A stretch of 64,000 bases of DNA from an uncultured Candidatus Pelagibacter sp. (GCA_905616465.1 CAJQSX010000002.1:88955-152954), one strand, 5' to 3'. Shown: positions 51,849 through 62,583, counted from the stretch's first letter. Notes: a model not told the origin generated them from the letters alone. Program-made: numbers and translations.

Positions 51849-52931
51849 TTAAATTCTCAAACCACTGTCTGCAAAATTTTTTAAAAAAGAATTTATAATT
51901 TTATTTTTGCCAAAAATATTTATAGCTTTGTTTATTAAGCTTGATTGAATTTTACTTTCAAAATTAAAAAGTTCATAAACCCAATCGATACCTGTTGAAA
52001 AAATAAAATTCTTGTCTTGTATTTTTTTTTGAAAATCACGACATATAGAACTTTCGATATCTAGCCCATCTGTGATTTTTTCATCAATTAATTGTGATAA
52101 CAACTTGATATCTCTTAAAGACATATTAAATCCCTGCCCTGCAAGAGGATGAACTTTGTGGAGCAGGTCTCCAAAAGCAAGTATATTATTTTTATAATAT
52201 TTTCTTAGATTTGATGATTTTAATTCAAATTTAGAACAATCATCAATTTTCTTAATTAAATATTTAGGATTAAATTTTCTAATTAAATTATTAATATCTA
52301 ATTTTTTTTCATTCTCGTTAGTTCTTACAGAATAAACAACTGATGTTTCAGTTTTAGAAATTGGCAAAAAGGCAATGGGGCCTTTATTGGTAAAATTTTG
52401 AAAAGCAATATCATTTTCACCAACCTTTTTATGTTTTATAATAGTTGTATAAGCTTGGCTGTTATAACTTTTTTCAATTCTACTAGAAAAAAATTTTTTT
52501 GTTATCTCATGTTTTGGATCACAATTTATAATTAATTTATATTTTTCTTTAATAATAGATTCGTAATCAGTATCATTTTTAAATTTTATAAATTTACTTT
52601 TTTTTAAATTATCATTTAATATTTTATATAATTTATAATTTTTAATAGTAGAAAAAATTTGTTGATCATTATTACTGAAATTTAAAATTTCTTTATTAGA
52701 AAATTTTTCAGTATAAATTTTAATATTTTTTATTTTCCATAATATTTCTTTAATATTTATTATCTCTTTGTTAAAATAATCAACATTTGATTTTGAGAGG
52801 CCTAAGGTTCTTGATTTGTCATATTTTTTCATTTTACTGCTAAATAAAATATCGACTGATAAATCTTTTTGAATTAACACATTAGCTAACGTTAAACTAA
52901 CCAGTCCATTGCCTATAATACAAACTTTCAT
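51849..52931 (-). CDS. UbiH/VisC-like FAD-dependent hydroxylase
   Basis: Aromatic-ring hydroxylase-type flavoprotein of 360 residues, probably acting in ubiquinone synthesis. The dinucleotide motif is IIGNGLVSLTLANVL at the N terminus, and the second FAD motif FGDLLHKVHPLAGQGFN is near residue 255-271, with LL where most relatives have AA. It is shorter and more diverged than typical UbiH. Which ring position it would hydroxylate cannot be told. It is divergent from ftsK. Confidence 0.8.
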   Translation of the reverse strand: MKVCIIGNGLVSLTLANVLIQKDLSVDILFSSKMKKYDKSRTLGLSKSNVDYFNKEIINIKEILWKIKNIKIYTEKFSNKEILNFSNNDQQIFSTIKNYKLYKILNDNLKKSKFIKFKNDTDYESIIKEKYKLIINCDPKHEITKKFFSSRIEKSYNSQAYTTIIKHKKVGENDIAFQNFTNKGPIAFLPISKTETSVVYSVRTNENEKKLDINNLIRKFNPKYLIKKIDDCSKFELKSSNLRKYYKNNILAFGDLLHKVHPLAGQGFNMSLRDIKLLSQLIDEKITDGLDIESSICRDFQKKIQDKNFIFSTGIDWVYELFNFESKIQSSLINKAINIFGKNKIINSFLKNFADSGLRI

Positions 52932-52960
52932 AATAAATTAATTTTACCAACAAAAATTAG

Positions 52961-55084
52961 ATGATACAAAGTGATAAATTTGATTCATCAAAAATGAATA
53001 TTAAAAAAATAGCTAATACTGCCTTACAATTTACAATTAATAGATTAATTGAAATTATAGGTGTGTGTATATTGGTTATTGGGATTTTGCTTCTAATAGC
53101 TTTAATTTCTTATTCTCCTAATGATCCCAACTTCATTTTTCCAGAAAACGTTGAAATACAAAATTTACTAGGCTTTCAGGGCAGCTATATTTCAGACTTG
53201 TTATTTCAATCAATAGGCCTTGTGTCTTATTTGTTGTCTATAACTTTTGTCATTACTGGAATTAACATTTTTAAAAATAAAGATTTGTTTTTAATAATTG
53301 AAAATATTTTTTTTTCTATTCTTTATTTTATTTTTGGGTCATTATTTTTCAGTTTTTTTTATAAAAACACTTTCACATTATACATTAATGGAAATGGTGG
53401 ATTTATTGGCAATTTTTTTAGCGAAAGTTTTTTAGGAGATTTAATTAATTTACATTCAAATATAGCATACTACCTATTAATCCTAATAATCATGGGACTA
53501 TTTTTGATTAGTGTTAATTTTAATCCTAAAAGTTTTTGGATTTTTTTAAAAAAAATTATTAATTTCTTTAACAAAGATAATAATAAACCCTATACAGATA
53601 TAAATGAAATTATTAGTGAGTATATTCCTCAAGACGAGATTAAAAATTTAATTCAAGAGGATCTTCCATTCATAAAAGCAGAAAAAATCAAAGATACTGA
53701 AAAAGTTAAGTTTAAACTTCCTAATTTAGATTTATTGAAAATTTCAACAAGAAAAGAAAGTGAAAATTCTAATAAAGATGAAGCACACGATCCCAAATTT
53801 CTTGAAAAGATATTATTAGATTTTGGTGTAAATGGTAATATTAAAAAAGTAAGCCACGGTCCAGTTGTTACTCTAAATGAATTTGAACCAGCGGCTGGTG
53901 TTAAAGTTTCAAAGATTATTAATCTATCAGATGATATAGCAAGAAATACAAGTTCTGAGTCAGCTAGAATCGCAACTATTCCTGGTAGTAACACCGTTGG
54001 TATAGAGCTGCCAAATGCTTCAAGGGAAAATGTTTATTTAAGTGAAATTCTAAATAATACAGATTTTAAAAAAAGAGAAATTAAGCTTCCTATCGCTTTA
54101 GGTAAAAATATTTCTGGCAGTCCAATAATTGGTGATTTAGCCTCAATGCCTCATTTACTTATTGCTGGAACCACGGGCTCAGGTAAGTCTGTTTGTATTA
54201 ACACAATTATTCTATCTCTACTTTACAGACATACTCCTGATAGATGTAAATTTATTTTGATAGATCCTAAAATGCTAGAGCTTTCAACTTACGAAGGAAT
54301 CCCACATCTCTTATGTCCTGTTATCACGGAAGCTAAAAAGGCTGCGTCTGTTCTTGGCTGGGTAGTTAAGGAGATGGAGAGCAGATACAGATTAATGACA
54401 AAAGAAAGTGTGAGAAATATTGATGGTTACAACGCTAAACACAAATTACCAATGCCCTATATAGTTGTTGTTGTTGATGAAATGTCTGATTTGATGCTTG
54501 TTGCAGGTAAAGAGATAGAAAATTATATTCAAAAATTATCTCAAATGGCCAGAGCAGCTGGTATCCATATCATTATGGCAACTCAAAGACCTAGTGTAGA
54601 TGTCATAACGGGTACTATTAAAGCCAATTTCCCAACTAGAATTTCTTTTCAAGTAACATCAAAAATAGATAGTCGAACAATACTTGGGGAGCAAGGTGCT
54701 GAGCAATTGTTAGGTAAAGGAGATATGCTATATATGTCTTCAGCAAATAGAATTGTGCGGATTCATGCTCCTTTTGTCTCTGATAGCGAAATAGAAAAAA
54801 TAAATAATTTTTTAAGATCTCAATCCGAGCCTGATTATGTGGATGAAATATTAAATTTTGCAGATGAAAAAGAGATTGGAGATACTTTAAAAAGTAGTGA
54901 AGATAAGGATGAACTATATCAGTCAGCTTTAGAAATTATAAAATCAGAAGGAAAGGCCTCAACATCCTTTTTACAAAGAAAATTACAAATAGGATATAAT
55001 AGAGCTGCACGAATTATTGACATGATGGAAAATGAAGGAGTTGTTAGCAAAGCAAATCATGTTGGTAAAAGAGATATTCTCTAA
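52961..55084 (+). CDS. ftsK: DNA translocase FtsK
   Basis: Septal DNA pump that resolves and segregates chromosomes at division. It has 707 residues: four N-terminal membrane segments (about 35-190), a short linker, the alpha/beta motor with Walker A GTTGSGKS and Walker B VVVVDEMSD, and a C-terminal winged-helix gamma domain (FLQRKLQIGYNRAARIID) that reads KOPS-like sites. The linker is much shorter than in Escherichia coli, as expected in a streamlined genome. It overlaps the lolA-like gene by one base. Confidence 0.95.
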   Translation: MIQSDKFDSSKMNIKKIANTALQFTINRLIEIIGVCILVIGILLLIALISYSPNDPNFIFPENVEIQNLLGFQGSYISDLLFQSIGLVSYLLSITFVITGINIFKNKDLFLIIENIFFSILYFIFGSLFFSFFYKNTFTLYINGNGGFIGNFFSESFLGDLINLHSNIAYYLLILIIMGLFLISVNFNPKSFWIFLKKIINFFNKDNNKPYTDINEIISEYIPQDEIKNLIQEDLPFIKAEKIKDTEKVKFKLPNLDLLKISTRKESENSNKDEAHDPKFLEKILLDFGVNGNIKKVSHGPVVTLNEFEPAAGVKVSKIINLSDDIARNTSSESARIATIPGSNTVGIELPNASRENVYLSEILNNTDFKKREIKLPIALGKNISGSPIIGDLASMPHLLIAGTTGSGKSVCINTIILSLLYRHTPDRCKFILIDPKMLELSTYEGIPHLLCPVITEAKKAASVLGWVVKEMESRYRLMTKESVRNIDGYNAKHKLPMPYIVVVVDEMSDLMLVAGKEIENYIQKLSQMARAAGIHIIMATQRPSVDVITGTIKANFPTRISFQVTSKIDSRTILGEQGAEQLLGKGDMLYMSSANRIVRIHAPFVSDSEIEKINNFLRSQSEPDYVDEILNFADEKEIGDTLKSSEDKDELYQSALEIIKSEGKASTSFLQRKLQIGYNRAARIIDMMENEGVVSKANHVGKRDIL

Positions 55085-55635
55085 TGAAAAAAATTTTATT
55101 TATTTTTTTTATTTTCTTTTTTAATACATTTGCTTTTGGGTCAATTAAAAAAAATATAATAAAGAATCTAATTAGTACTCAAAATTTAAGCTTTAATTTT
55201 GAACAAAATATCAACGGTAAAATAGAAACTGGAAATTGTATTATTGAATATCCTAAAAAAATTTTTTGCAACTATAATGATTCTAGTAAAAAAAGATTAG
55301 TTTCAAATGGAAAGTCTCTTGTAATAAAAACAAAAAATGGCTCTTACTATCGATATTCTATTAAAAGAACGCCTCTAGTTTATATACTTGATAAAAAATT
55401 TTTAACTAAGGAAATTAAAAATTTAAAAGGAAGAATTATTGATAATAGATTAATAAATTTTACTATTTTTAAAGATGAAAATGAAATTAATATATTTTTT
55501 GATAAAGATAATTATAACTTGGTAGGTTGGCAAACTTTAGATGTTTATCAAAATTTAAGTATTACTCACCTTTCATCTATCAAAAAAAATGAAATATTAG
55601 AAAAAAATATTTTTAAACTTCCTTTGGCAAACTAA
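55084..55635 (+). CDS. lolA: Outer-membrane lipoprotein carrier protein LolA-like
   Basis: Periplasmic lipoprotein chaperone of 183 residues with a signal peptide ending near TFAFGS. LSFNFEQNINGKIETGNCIIEYPKKI and LVIKTKNGSYYRYSIKRTPL fit the LolA fold. In many alphaproteobacteria lolA follows ftsK, as here, with a one-base overlap. Its stop overlaps that of the convergent GNAT gene. Confidence 0.85.
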   Translation: MKKILFIFFIFFFNTFAFGSIKKNIIKNLISTQNLSFNFEQNINGKIETGNCIIEYPKKIFCNYNDSSKKRLVSNGKSLVIKTKNGSYYRYSIKRTPLVYILDKKFLTKEIKNLKGRIIDNRLINFTIFKDENEINIFFDKDNYNLVGWQTLDVYQNLSITHLSSIKKNEILEKNIFKLPLAN

Positions 55636-56138
55636 ATTTTAACCGTTTCTTTTTTAAAAATTTTCATACCCCTTGCTAAATAATTTTTAAGCGCATTTTT
55701 ATGGTCTAAAGTACATGTATGAACCCAAACTCTATTAATATCTTTCTTTTCAAAAGACTTTTTAATTGCTCCTGAAAGTAAATATGAGCCTAACTTTTTA
55801 TTATAGTATTCTTTTAAAAGACCTAAATAAGCAATTTCAATTTCTTTTAAATCTGAATGTAAAATTAATTCAAAATATCCCGCTATATCATCTGTTGTTT
55901 TTAAAATATAAGTATCTACTTTAGGATTAGATGAATATTCAATCCATTTTTTTTCTGACCAAACAAGACGGTCAATCCATCTATGGTTTTTACCAACATT
56001 CTTATAAAAGAACTTATTAACTTGGAAATCGTTAGGTTTTACAAGGTTAATTGAGCATTCTAAATTTGGTGCACTACTTTCAATTAAATTATCTAAGGAT
56101 TGTATTTCTAGATAATTTCTATCAACAGTTTTTATCAC
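55632..56138 (-). CDS. GNAT family N-acetyltransferase
   Basis: Acetyl-CoA-dependent N-acyltransferase of 168 residues. The acetyl-CoA loop region is EIEIAYLGLLKEYYNKKLGSYLLSGAI, followed by RVWVHTCTLDHKNALKNYLARGM, a common GNAT ending. The substrate is unknown. It overlaps the HIT-protein gene by four bases and is the last gene of the his run. Confidence 0.83.
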   Translation of the reverse strand: MIKTVDRNYLEIQSLDNLIESSAPNLECSINLVKPNDFQVNKFFYKNVGKNHRWIDRLVWSEKKWIEYSSNPKVDTYILKTTDDIAGYFELILHSDLKEIEIAYLGLLKEYYNKKLGSYLLSGAIKKSFEKKDINRVWVHTCTLDHKNALKNYLARGMKIFKKETVKI

Positions 56139-56500
56139 TCGACCATTTTTCCAACTTTTTCACCACCAAATAAATGAAAATGAAAATGTGGAACTTCTTG
56201 CCCTCCATCTTCACTAATATTTGCTAATGCCCTGTATCCCTTTCCAGTATCAACTGAAATTCCAAGTTTTTTTGCAACTATATTTATTCCTTTTACCAAG
56301 CCAACTATTTCATTCGGCGCTGCGTTTAAACTAAAATCATCAAGATCGATATATTTTCCTTTTGGAATAACTAATGCATGAATTTTTTTTTGTGGATTAA
56401 TATCGTGAAAAGACAAAACAAATTCATCTTCATAAATTTTATCACACGGAATATCACCTCTTAAAATCTTCGCAAAAAGATTATTATTGTCATAAATCAT
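56135..56500 (-). CDS. hinT: HIT family (histidine triad) nucleotide-binding protein
   Basis: Small purine phosphoramidate hydrolase of the HinT type, 121 residues. NLFAKILRGDIPCDKIYED opens the protein and HFHFHLFGG is the triad with the catalytic His. It lies between hisE and the GNAT gene with one- and four-base overlaps. Co-location with hisE is common in alphaproteobacteria. Confidence 0.92.
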   Translation of the reverse strand: MIYDNNNLFAKILRGDIPCDKIYEDEFVLSFHDINPQKKIHALVIPKGKYIDLDDFSLNAAPNEIVGLVKGINIVAKKLGISVDTGKGYRALANISEDGGQEVPHFHFHLFGGEKVGKMVE

Positions 56501-56772
56501 TATTTTTTTCTTTTTTCTAATTCAGACATCACTTCTTCCATTTTTACTTCGTTTACTTCTAGATATACTAGTAAATGATAAAAAACATCTGCTGCCTCAT
56601 GGATTTTGTTTGTGTTTTTTTCAACAGCTTCGATTAATTCACCTATTTCTTCTATCACTTTTTCTTTACACAGGGATTTGTCTGCAAGTAATTTATTTGA
56701 ATAGGATCCTTCAACAGGGTTTTCTTTTCTTTCTCTTATAAGCTTAATTAGATTTTCAAATGCATTTAGCAT
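56500..56772 (-). CDS. hisE: Phosphoribosyl-ATP diphosphatase
   Basis: Hydrolyses phosphoribosyl-ATP to phosphoribosyl-AMP, the second step of histidine synthesis. It has 90 residues and is all-helical (MazG-like). EEIGEL/EAADVFYHLLVYL motifs bind magnesium. It starts two bases after the hisF stop. The hisI partner is not in this window. Confidence 0.92.
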   Translation of the reverse strand: MLNAFENLIKLIRERKENPVEGSYSNKLLADKSLCKEKVIEEIGELIEAVEKNTNKIHEAADVFYHLLVYLEVNEVKMEEVMSELEKRKK

Positions 56773-56773
56773 G

Positions 56774-57529
56774 TTAAATTCTAACAGGTATTCCTTTTGA
56801 ATCCAAATATCTCTTAGCTTCTTTTACAGAATACTTTCCATAATGAAAAATAGATGCAGCCAAAACTGCATTTGCGTTTCCTAATTTAATTCCGTCTACT
56901 AAATGATCTAAATTCCCTACTCCACCAGAGGCTATGACTGGGATATTTACTTTTGATGATATCATAAACATTAGATCAATATCATATCCAGTCTGGGTAC
57001 CATCTCTATCCATTGAAGTCACCAATAGTTCTCCCGCTCCACTATCTTCCATTCTTTTCGCAAATTCTATTGCATCAATCCCAGTTTTATTTCTACCACC
57101 ATGCGTAAAAACTTCCCATCTATCACCATTTTTTTTTGCATCGATAGCAACAACGATACATTGGGATCCAAATTTTTTTGAACTAGCTACAACAACTTCA
57201 CGATTCTGAACTGCAGCTGTATTAATTGAAATTTTATCTGCGCCACAATTCAATAACTTACTAATATCTTCAACACTTCTAACTCCCCCACCAACAGTCA
57301 AGGGAACAAAACATTTTTTAGATGTTTTCTCCACAACATTATAAATAGTATCTCTGTTTTCATTTGAAGCCGTAATATCTAAAAAACAAATTTCATCTGC
57401 TCCACCATCACTATAAATTTTAACTTGCTCAACAGGGTCTCCTGCATCTTTTAAATTCACAAAGTTAATTCCTTTAACAACACGTCCATTTTTAATGTCT
57501 AGACAGGGAATTATTCTGTTTTTAAGCAT
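56774..57529 (-). CDS. hisF: Imidazole glycerol phosphate synthase cyclase subunit
   Basis: TIM-barrel subunit that cyclises PRFAR with ammonia from HisH to give imidazole glycerol phosphate and AICAR. It has 251 residues. [14 protein letters not shown], a catalytic Asp near the N terminus (Asp11) and [13 protein letters not shown] carry the active site. It overlaps hisA by eight bases. Confidence 0.96.
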   Translation of the reverse strand: MLKNRIIPCLDIKNGRVVKGINFVNLKDAGDPVEQVKIYSDGGADEICFLDITASNENRDTIYNVVEKTSKKCFVPLTVGGGVRSVEDISKLLNCGADKISINTAAVQNREVVVASSKKFGSQCIVVAIDAKKNGDRWEVFTHGGRNKTGIDAIEFAKRMEDSGAGELLVTSMDRDGTQTGYDIDLMFMISSKVNIPVIASGGVGNLDHLVDGIKLGNANAVLAASIFHYGKYSVKEAKRYLDSKGIPVRI

Positions 57530-58247
57530 CCATCTCTTTCGCTAGTTCTTCTAATCGAATATTACCATCATATATAGCCTTACCAACTATAATTCCTTCG
57601 ATATTTCTTTTTTTTAATTCTTTGGCTTTTTTAATATCTTTTATCGACGAAACTCCACCAGAAATTATAACTGGACAATTTGAGATATCAGAAATTTTTA
57701 ATGTTTCTTCAAAATTTGGACCTCGCTTAGTTCCGTCTCTATTTATATCTGTATAGATCAACCTACTAACGCCATAATCATTTACTTCTTTTAAAAAATC
57801 TAGTGTTAATAGATTTGAATTTTCTCTCCACCCATAGATAGAAAGATAACCATCTTTTGCATCTAAACCTAATGCAATTTTATTTGGAAACTTTTGACAT
57901 GCTATTTTTAAAAAAAATTTATCTTTTATAGCAGCGCTTCCCAAAATAACTTTTTCAACACCTGCATCTATATATTTTTGTATGCTATCGACAGTTCTAA
58001 TACCACCGCCGATTTCAATTTTAAGATTAGATTTACCAACTATTTGTTGAATTACATCCGCATTAACTGTCTCCCCAGTTAAGGCCCCATCCAAATCAAT
58101 GATGTGTAAATCTTTAAACCCATGATCTTTATATTTACACGCTTGGTCAACTGGTGACATTTCATATACAGTTTTATCTTTAAAATTTCCTTTGACCAGC
58201 CTAACGCATTTTTTATCTTTAATATCTATTGCTGGAAATATTTTCAT
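57522..58247 (-). CDS. hisA: Phosphoribosylformimino-5-aminoimidazole carboxamide ribotide isomerase
   Basis: Fourth-step isomerase of histidine synthesis (ProFAR to PRFAR), 241 residues, TIM barrel. [34 protein letters not shown] and YTDINRDGT are standard. It overlaps hisF by eight bases. A 75-base spacer separates it from hisH. Confidence 0.96.
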   Translation of the reverse strand: MKIFPAIDIKDKKCVRLVKGNFKDKTVYEMSPVDQACKYKDHGFKDLHIIDLDGALTGETVNADVIQQIVGKSNLKIEIGGGIRTVDSIQKYIDAGVEKVILGSAAIKDKFFLKIACQKFPNKIALGLDAKDGYLSIYGWRENSNLLTLDFLKEVNDYGVSRLIYTDINRDGTKRGPNFEETLKISDISNCPVIISGGVSSIKDIKKAKELKKRNIEGIIVGKAIYDGNIRLEELAKEMDA

Positions 58248-58322
58248 TTTTATTGCTACCTATAAGATTATCTCGTTGATCTTTGTTTGTTTTTTGAGAT
58301 TTTAACTTTTATATAAATCATT

Positions 58323-58949
58323 TTACAAATTAATAAAGTTATCTAAAATTTTTAGACCAATCTTATCACTCTTTTCTGGATGAAATTGCGTTCCAAAAAT
58401 ATTTTCTTTTTCAATAGAACAAACAATTTTTGATGAATAATCTGTTGTCGCAGAAATTACATTTTTATTTTCAGGAATAAATTCATAACTATGAACGAAG
58501 TACATGTGTGATTTATTTTTTATATTTTTAAGAATTTTACTATCTTTAACAATATTTAGTTGATTCCAACCAATGTGAGGTAGTTTATATTTGCCATTTT
58601 GGTTATCTATCTTTAATACTTTACCAGAAATCCAACCTAAGCCTTTTGTCTTTTTTTCTTCATATCCAACATCAGCAAACATTTGAAAACCTACACAAAT
58701 TCCAAGTATTGGTTTTTTGTCTTTTATTGCAAACTCATCAAGTGTATCGATTAATCCATTAATATTGCTTAGAGCATCTACACAACTTTTAAATGAGCCC
58801 TGTCCTGGTAAAACTAGTTTATCGCTAGATTTAATTTGATTCAAATCTGAGGTTACTTTTATATTAACTTTATCTTTGGCAACTTCCTTAAAGGAGTTTA
58901 TTACAGAGCTTATATTGCCCGAATTATAGTCAACAATTGTGACGTTCAT
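58323..58949 (-). CDS. hisH: Imidazole glycerol phosphate synthase glutaminase subunit
   Basis: Glutamine amidotransferase partner of HisF, 208 residues. The nucleophile is Cys in LGICVGFQMF, and the His-Glu pair lies in GTQFHPEKS. VDYNSGNISSV opens the protein. It lies five bases after hisB and produces ammonia channelled to HisF. Confidence 0.95.
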   Translation of the reverse strand: MNVTIVDYNSGNISSVINSFKEVAKDKVNIKVTSDLNQIKSSDKLVLPGQGSFKSCVDALSNINGLIDTLDEFAIKDKKPILGICVGFQMFADVGYEEKKTKGLGWISGKVLKIDNQNGKYKLPHIGWNQLNIVKDSKILKNIKNKSHMYFVHSYEFIPENKNVISATTDYSSKIVCSIEKENIFGTQFHPEKSDKIGLKILDNFINL

Positions 58950-58954
58950 TAAAC

Positions 58955-59545
58955 TTATAAAGAGCCCTTAGTTGAAGGAACTGATTTTTTGTTCCTAGGA
59001 TCTATTTCCAATGCAGTTCTTAAAGATCTTGCAAGGCCTTTAAAGCAAGATTCAATAATGTGATGACTATTATCGCCATAAATATTTTCGATGTGTAAGG
59101 TAATTCCAGCAGCTTGTGAAAATGCTTGAAACCACTCTTTAAATAGTTCTGTGTCCATTTCTCCAAGTTTTTCAACCTTTAATTTTACCTTCCAAATTAA
59201 ATAAGGTCTATTTGAAACATCAATTGCTACTCTAGATAATGTTTCATCCATAGGTATAATTGCGTGTGCGTATCTTTTGATACCAATAAATTTATCAGTA
59301 GCTTTCTTAAGGGCCTCACCAATTGCAATTCCTGTGTCTTCAGTTGTGTGGTGAAGGTCAATGTGAGTGTCTCCTTTTGCCTTAACATTTAAATCAATTA
59401 AGGAATGCTTTGATAATTGCTCAAGCATATGATCCAAAAAACCTATGCCTGTGTCAATATTATATTTGCCTTTACCGTCGATGTTTACTTCAACGCTAAT
59501 GCTGGTCTCTTTTGTTTTTCTAGATATTTTTCCTTTTCTAAGCAT
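58955..59545 (-). CDS. hisB: Imidazoleglycerol-phosphate dehydratase
   Basis: Monofunctional dehydratase, 196 residues, without the HAD phosphatase domain found in enterobacteria. [32 protein letters not shown] and [16 protein letters not shown] carry the manganese-binding His/Glu sets. It heads the minus-strand hisB-H-A-F-E run and is divergent from hslV with an 87-base spacer. Confidence 0.96.
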   Translation of the reverse strand: MLRKGKISRKTKETSISVEVNIDGKGKYNIDTGIGFLDHMLEQLSKHSLIDLNVKAKGDTHIDLHHTTEDTGIAIGEALKKATDKFIGIKRYAHAIIPMDETLSRVAIDVSNRPYLIWKVKLKVEKLGEMDTELFKEWFQAFSQAAGITLHIENIYGDNSHHIIESCFKGLARSLRTALEIDPRNKKSVPSTKGSL

Positions 59546-59597
59546 TTATAAAATAACTTATATAAATTATTTAACTATATCAATATTAGTATCAGCA

Positions 59598-59627
59598 CTT
59601 GAAGAATAAAAATTAATGGCCATCTAT
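59598..59627 (+). promoter_or_regulatory. Possible RpoH-type promoter of hslVU
   Basis: CTTGAAG (59598-59604) matches the heat-shock sigma factor -35 box CTTGAA. After 13 bases GGCCATCTAT (59618-59627) resembles the -10 CCCCATNT. hslVU is a heat-shock operon in other proteobacteria. The predicted start site would coincide with or lie very near the hslV ATG (59633), implying a leaderless or nearly leaderless mRNA. Confidence 0.5.
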
Positions 59628-59632
59628 TTAAT

Positions 59633-60148
59633 ATGACAACAATAGTATTGGTTAGAAAAAATAATGAAGTAGTAGTAGCTGGAGACGGCCAAGTTAGTAT
59701 GGGAAATACTGTGGTTAAAAGCACCGCTTCAAAAGTTAGAAAAATTGAAAAAAGAAATGTAGTTGCGGGTTTTGCAGGATCAACTGCTGACGCACTTACA
59801 TTGTTTGAAAGACTAGAGGCTAAAATTGAAAAACATGCTGGAAATTTGTCAAGAGCCGCAGTTGAATTGGCAAAAGATTGGCGCACAGACAAATATTTAA
59901 GAAGGTTGGAGGCTTTAATGGCTATAGGCGATAAAGATAATAGTTATATCATTTCCGGAACTGGTGATGTTTTAGAGCCAGAGGGAGATGTAATTGGTAT
60001 CGGTTCAGGTGGAAATTACGCGCTTGCTGCAGGTAAGGTTTTAATAGAAACAAATATGAGCGCAGAGGAAGTTGCAAAAAAAGCAATTCAAGTTGCTTCT
60101 GAAATTTGTGTGTTCACAAATAATAATATCAAGGTAGAAAAAATTTAA
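59633..60148 (+). CDS. hslV: ATP-dependent protease subunit HslV (ClpQ)
   Basis: Proteolytic subunit of the HslUV protease, 171 residues. MTTIVLVRK exposes the catalytic Thr after Met removal. [14 protein letters not shown] and [10 protein letters not shown] are conserved proteasome-beta-like features. It overlaps hslU by one base. Confidence 0.96.
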   Translation: MTTIVLVRKNNEVVVAGDGQVSMGNTVVKSTASKVRKIEKRNVVAGFAGSTADALTLFERLEAKIEKHAGNLSRAAVELAKDWRTDKYLRRLEALMAIGDKDNSYIISGTGDVLEPEGDVIGIGSGGNYALAAGKVLIETNMSAEEVAKKAIQVASEICVFTNNNIKVEKI

Positions 60149-61521
60149 TGGATAAATCAAACGTAACACCATTAGTAAAAAAAGAAAAAGAAACTAAAAA
60201 AGAAAATGGCTTGGTAAGCTCTTTAACTCCAAGAGAAATTGTATCTGAGCTAGATAGGTTTGTGGTTGGTCAGAATAAAGCCAAAAAAGCTGTCGCTGTT
60301 GCACTAAGAAACAGATGGAGAAGACAGGCTTTAACTGGTGATATGAAAAATGAAGTACTACCAAAAAATATACTTATGATCGGTCCAACTGGTGTTGGTA
60401 AAACTGAAATTTCTCGAAGATTGTCAAAACTTGCTGAAGCTCCATTTGTAAAAGTTGAAGCAACAAGATTCACCGAAGTTGGTTATGTTGGAAGAGATGT
60501 TGAGCAGATAATTAGAGATCTAGTTGAAATTGCTATTTCATTGGAAAAGGTAAAAAAAAGAAAAGAAGTTTTTACAAAAGCTCAAAAATTAGCTGAAGAA
60601 AAAGTTTTAGATGCTTTGGTCGGTAAAAAGGCAAGTCTTGCGACAAGAGAAAGTTTTAGAAAAAGATTAAGAAGTGGCGATCTAGATGATAATGAAATTG
60701 AAATATTGATAAGTGATTCTGCTGGTAGTAACACTTCTTTTGAAATTCCAGGCATGCCAGGAGCTAATGTTGGAATGATTAATATTGGTGAGATGCTTGG
60801 TAAATCTATGGGAGCCAAAGAAAAGAAGAAGAAAATGACTGTTAAAGAATCTCACGAAATTTTACTAAATGACGAGTCAGATAAGCTAATCGAGCAAGAT
60901 AAGATTATTAAAGCTGCAAAACTTTCTACAGAAAATAATGGAATAGTATTTTTAGATGAGGTTGATAAAATATCTGGAAGAGCAGATAGAGTCGGTGGTG
61001 ATGTTTCGCGAGAAGGTGTTCAAAGAGATTTATTACCACTAATCGAGGGAACAACGGTAAATACAAAATATGGACCAATTAAAACTGATCATATTTTATT
61101 TATTGCATCTGGAGCCTTTCAACTGGCTAAACCTTCGGACTTGCTTCCCGAACTGCAAGGAAGACTGCCTATTAGAGTTGAATTAGAAGCTTTAACTAGC
61201 GATGATTTTAAAAGAATTTTAAAAGAACCTGATTTCAGTTTAATTAAACAATATATGGCTTTGTTAAAAACTGAGAATGTTGATCTCGAATTTTCAGAGG
61301 ATGGCATTGATGCAATCGCTAATACAGCTTCAGAAGTAAATACAACTGTTGAAAATATTGGTGCCAGAAGGCTTCATACTATTATTGAAAAAATTTTGGA
61401 TGATATTAGTTTCACAGCAACTGATCGTGCTGGAGAAAAAATAATCATTAACAAGGAGTATATAGATAAAAATTTAGATAATTTAGTTAAAGATACCGAT
61501 TTGTCAAAATTCATTTTATAA
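60148..61521 (+). CDS. hslU: ATPase subunit HslU (ClpY)
   Basis: AAA+ unfoldase that feeds HslV, 457 residues. It shows [17 protein letters not shown], Walker [11 protein letters not shown], the pore motif GYVGRDVE, Walker [12 protein letters not shown] and a C-terminal tail ending LSKFIL that docks into HslV. An intermediate I-domain lies at about 110-245. It converges with the Smr-domain gene, overlapping by six bases. Confidence 0.96.
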   Translation: MDKSNVTPLVKKEKETKKENGLVSSLTPREIVSELDRFVVGQNKAKKAVAVALRNRWRRQALTGDMKNEVLPKNILMIGPTGVGKTEISRRLSKLAEAPFVKVEATRFTEVGYVGRDVEQIIRDLVEIAISLEKVKKRKEVFTKAQKLAEEKVLDALVGKKASLATRESFRKRLRSGDLDDNEIEILISDSAGSNTSFEIPGMPGANVGMINIGEMLGKSMGAKEKKKKMTVKESHEILLNDESDKLIEQDKIIKAAKLSTENNGIVFLDEVDKISGRADRVGGDVSREGVQRDLLPLIEGTTVNTKYGPIKTDHILFIASGAFQLAKPSDLLPELQGRLPIRVELEALTSDDFKRILKEPDFSLIKQYMALLKTENVDLEFSEDGIDAIANTASEVNTTVENIGARRLHTIIEKILDDISFTATDRAGEKIIINKEYIDKNLDNLVKDTDLSKFIL

Positions 61522-61929
61522 TTTTTTTTTAAAAAAAATATAAAAAGCTCCACTCCCACCATCATCTATACTAGCGTCTTTAATCTCTACAATTTTTTTC
61601 ATAAGCTCTATGTTGTTTTCAATAAATTCGGGTACTGAATATTTTAAAGTACTTAGATCTTTTGACACATATGGGTTTTTTTCAACATCTGAATGCAAGC
61701 CCTTTCCTGTTACAACAATAGCTTTCGAAACACCATTCTTGTAAGCATTTTCAATGTATTTTTTTATAGTTTCATTGGCCGCCTCCAAAGAGTAACCATG
61801 CAAATCTATTTGTTTTATTTTTGAAATTTCTTTTTTATTTACTTTAAAATCTTTATTAGGCAGTTTTTCATCACTTGATAGAAATTCTTTCCAAGCATTT
61901 TTATCTTTATCTGAAATTTTATCGTTCAA
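61516..61929 (-). CDS. Smr domain-containing protein
   Basis: A 137-residue protein with a C-terminal Smr (MutS2-like) domain: [20 protein letters not shown] and VVTGKGLHS. Smr domains are nucleases or nucleic-acid binders, recently tied to ribosome rescue in related proteins. The N-terminal half is short and charged. It abuts the Tim44-like gene, a frequent alphaproteobacterial pairing. Confidence 0.85.
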   Translation of the reverse strand: MNDKISDKDKNAWKEFLSSDEKLPNKDFKVNKKEISKIKQIDLHGYSLEAANETIKKYIENAYKNGVSKAIVVTGKGLHSDVEKNPYVSKDLSTLKYSVPEFIENNIELMKKIVEIKDASIDDGGSGAFYIFFKKKL

Positions 61930-62526
61930 TTAAGTAAGCGTGTCTACCAATTGCCAATTAAGATCGTTAGATCTTGTGTCTCTTGAAAAAACCCAGGTAT
62001 CATAAATTTTTTTAATCTTTTCAGGATTGCCTGAAACAACTTTTTTTTCTTTATCTTTAATACAAGTGATTACTTCACTTACAAAATCAACAGTTACATT
62101 TAGGATTTCATCTATTTTCTTATGTTCTTTAATTTTTGCAGAATTTACTCCGATAAAGGTTATTTCTGCTTGATGAAATCTTTTGCTTCTTTCCTTTAAG
62201 GCTTCATTAAATTGTTCATGTATTTTTTTGCTTAAAAGAGGTTTGCTAGCAATTAGTTTATTGTCATTATCACTAAAATCAGTAATTATTGTTTCGTAAG
62301 CTATTTTTGCTCCTTCTAAAAACTCTTGTTGAGCCTTTTCATCAAAATTTTCTTTTGGAATAGTCTTTTTTTCTACTTGAGTATTATTTATAATTTTTTC
62401 AATTTGTGATGATGCTTTTCCTTCAAATCCAGTTCTTTTACCTAAAATTCCTCTTAATCTTAAAAAAATAAAACCAGCTATCATTGCAAGCAGTATAATG
62501 TCGATGTACTCAAGATTATAATTCAT
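61930..62526 (-). CDS. Tim44/TimA family inner-membrane adaptor protein
   Basis: A 198-residue protein with one N-terminal membrane segment (IDIILLAMIAGFIFLRLRGILG) followed by the Tim44-like domain (EFLEGAKIAYETII and the final WVFSRDTRSNDLNWQLVDT). It is related to the mitochondrial import motor anchor Tim44 and to alphaproteobacterial TimA. The ATG at 62526 is chosen because it begins just before the membrane helix; an upstream ATG would add 14 atypical residues. It lies opposite fxsA and secB. Confidence 0.85.
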   Translation of the reverse strand: MNYNLEYIDIILLAMIAGFIFLRLRGILGKRTGFEGKASSQIEKIINNTQVEKKTIPKENFDEKAQQEFLEGAKIAYETIITDFSDNDNKLIASKPLLSKKIHEQFNEALKERSKRFHQAEITFIGVNSAKIKEHKKIDEILNVTVDFVSEVITCIKDKEKKVVSGNPEKIKKIYDTWVFSRDTRSNDLNWQLVDTLT

Positions 62527-62583
62527 ATGCCAAATGTAATTACTATGTTGATTAATTTCAACTAACAATTACATTAAAGACAA

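Noticed and set aside
51849-52931. Loss of function of the UbiH-like protein because the GDAAH motif reads GDLLH
   Set aside because: The rest of the FAD motif (HPLAGQGFN) is intact and this substitution can be tolerated, so there is no good case for inactivity.
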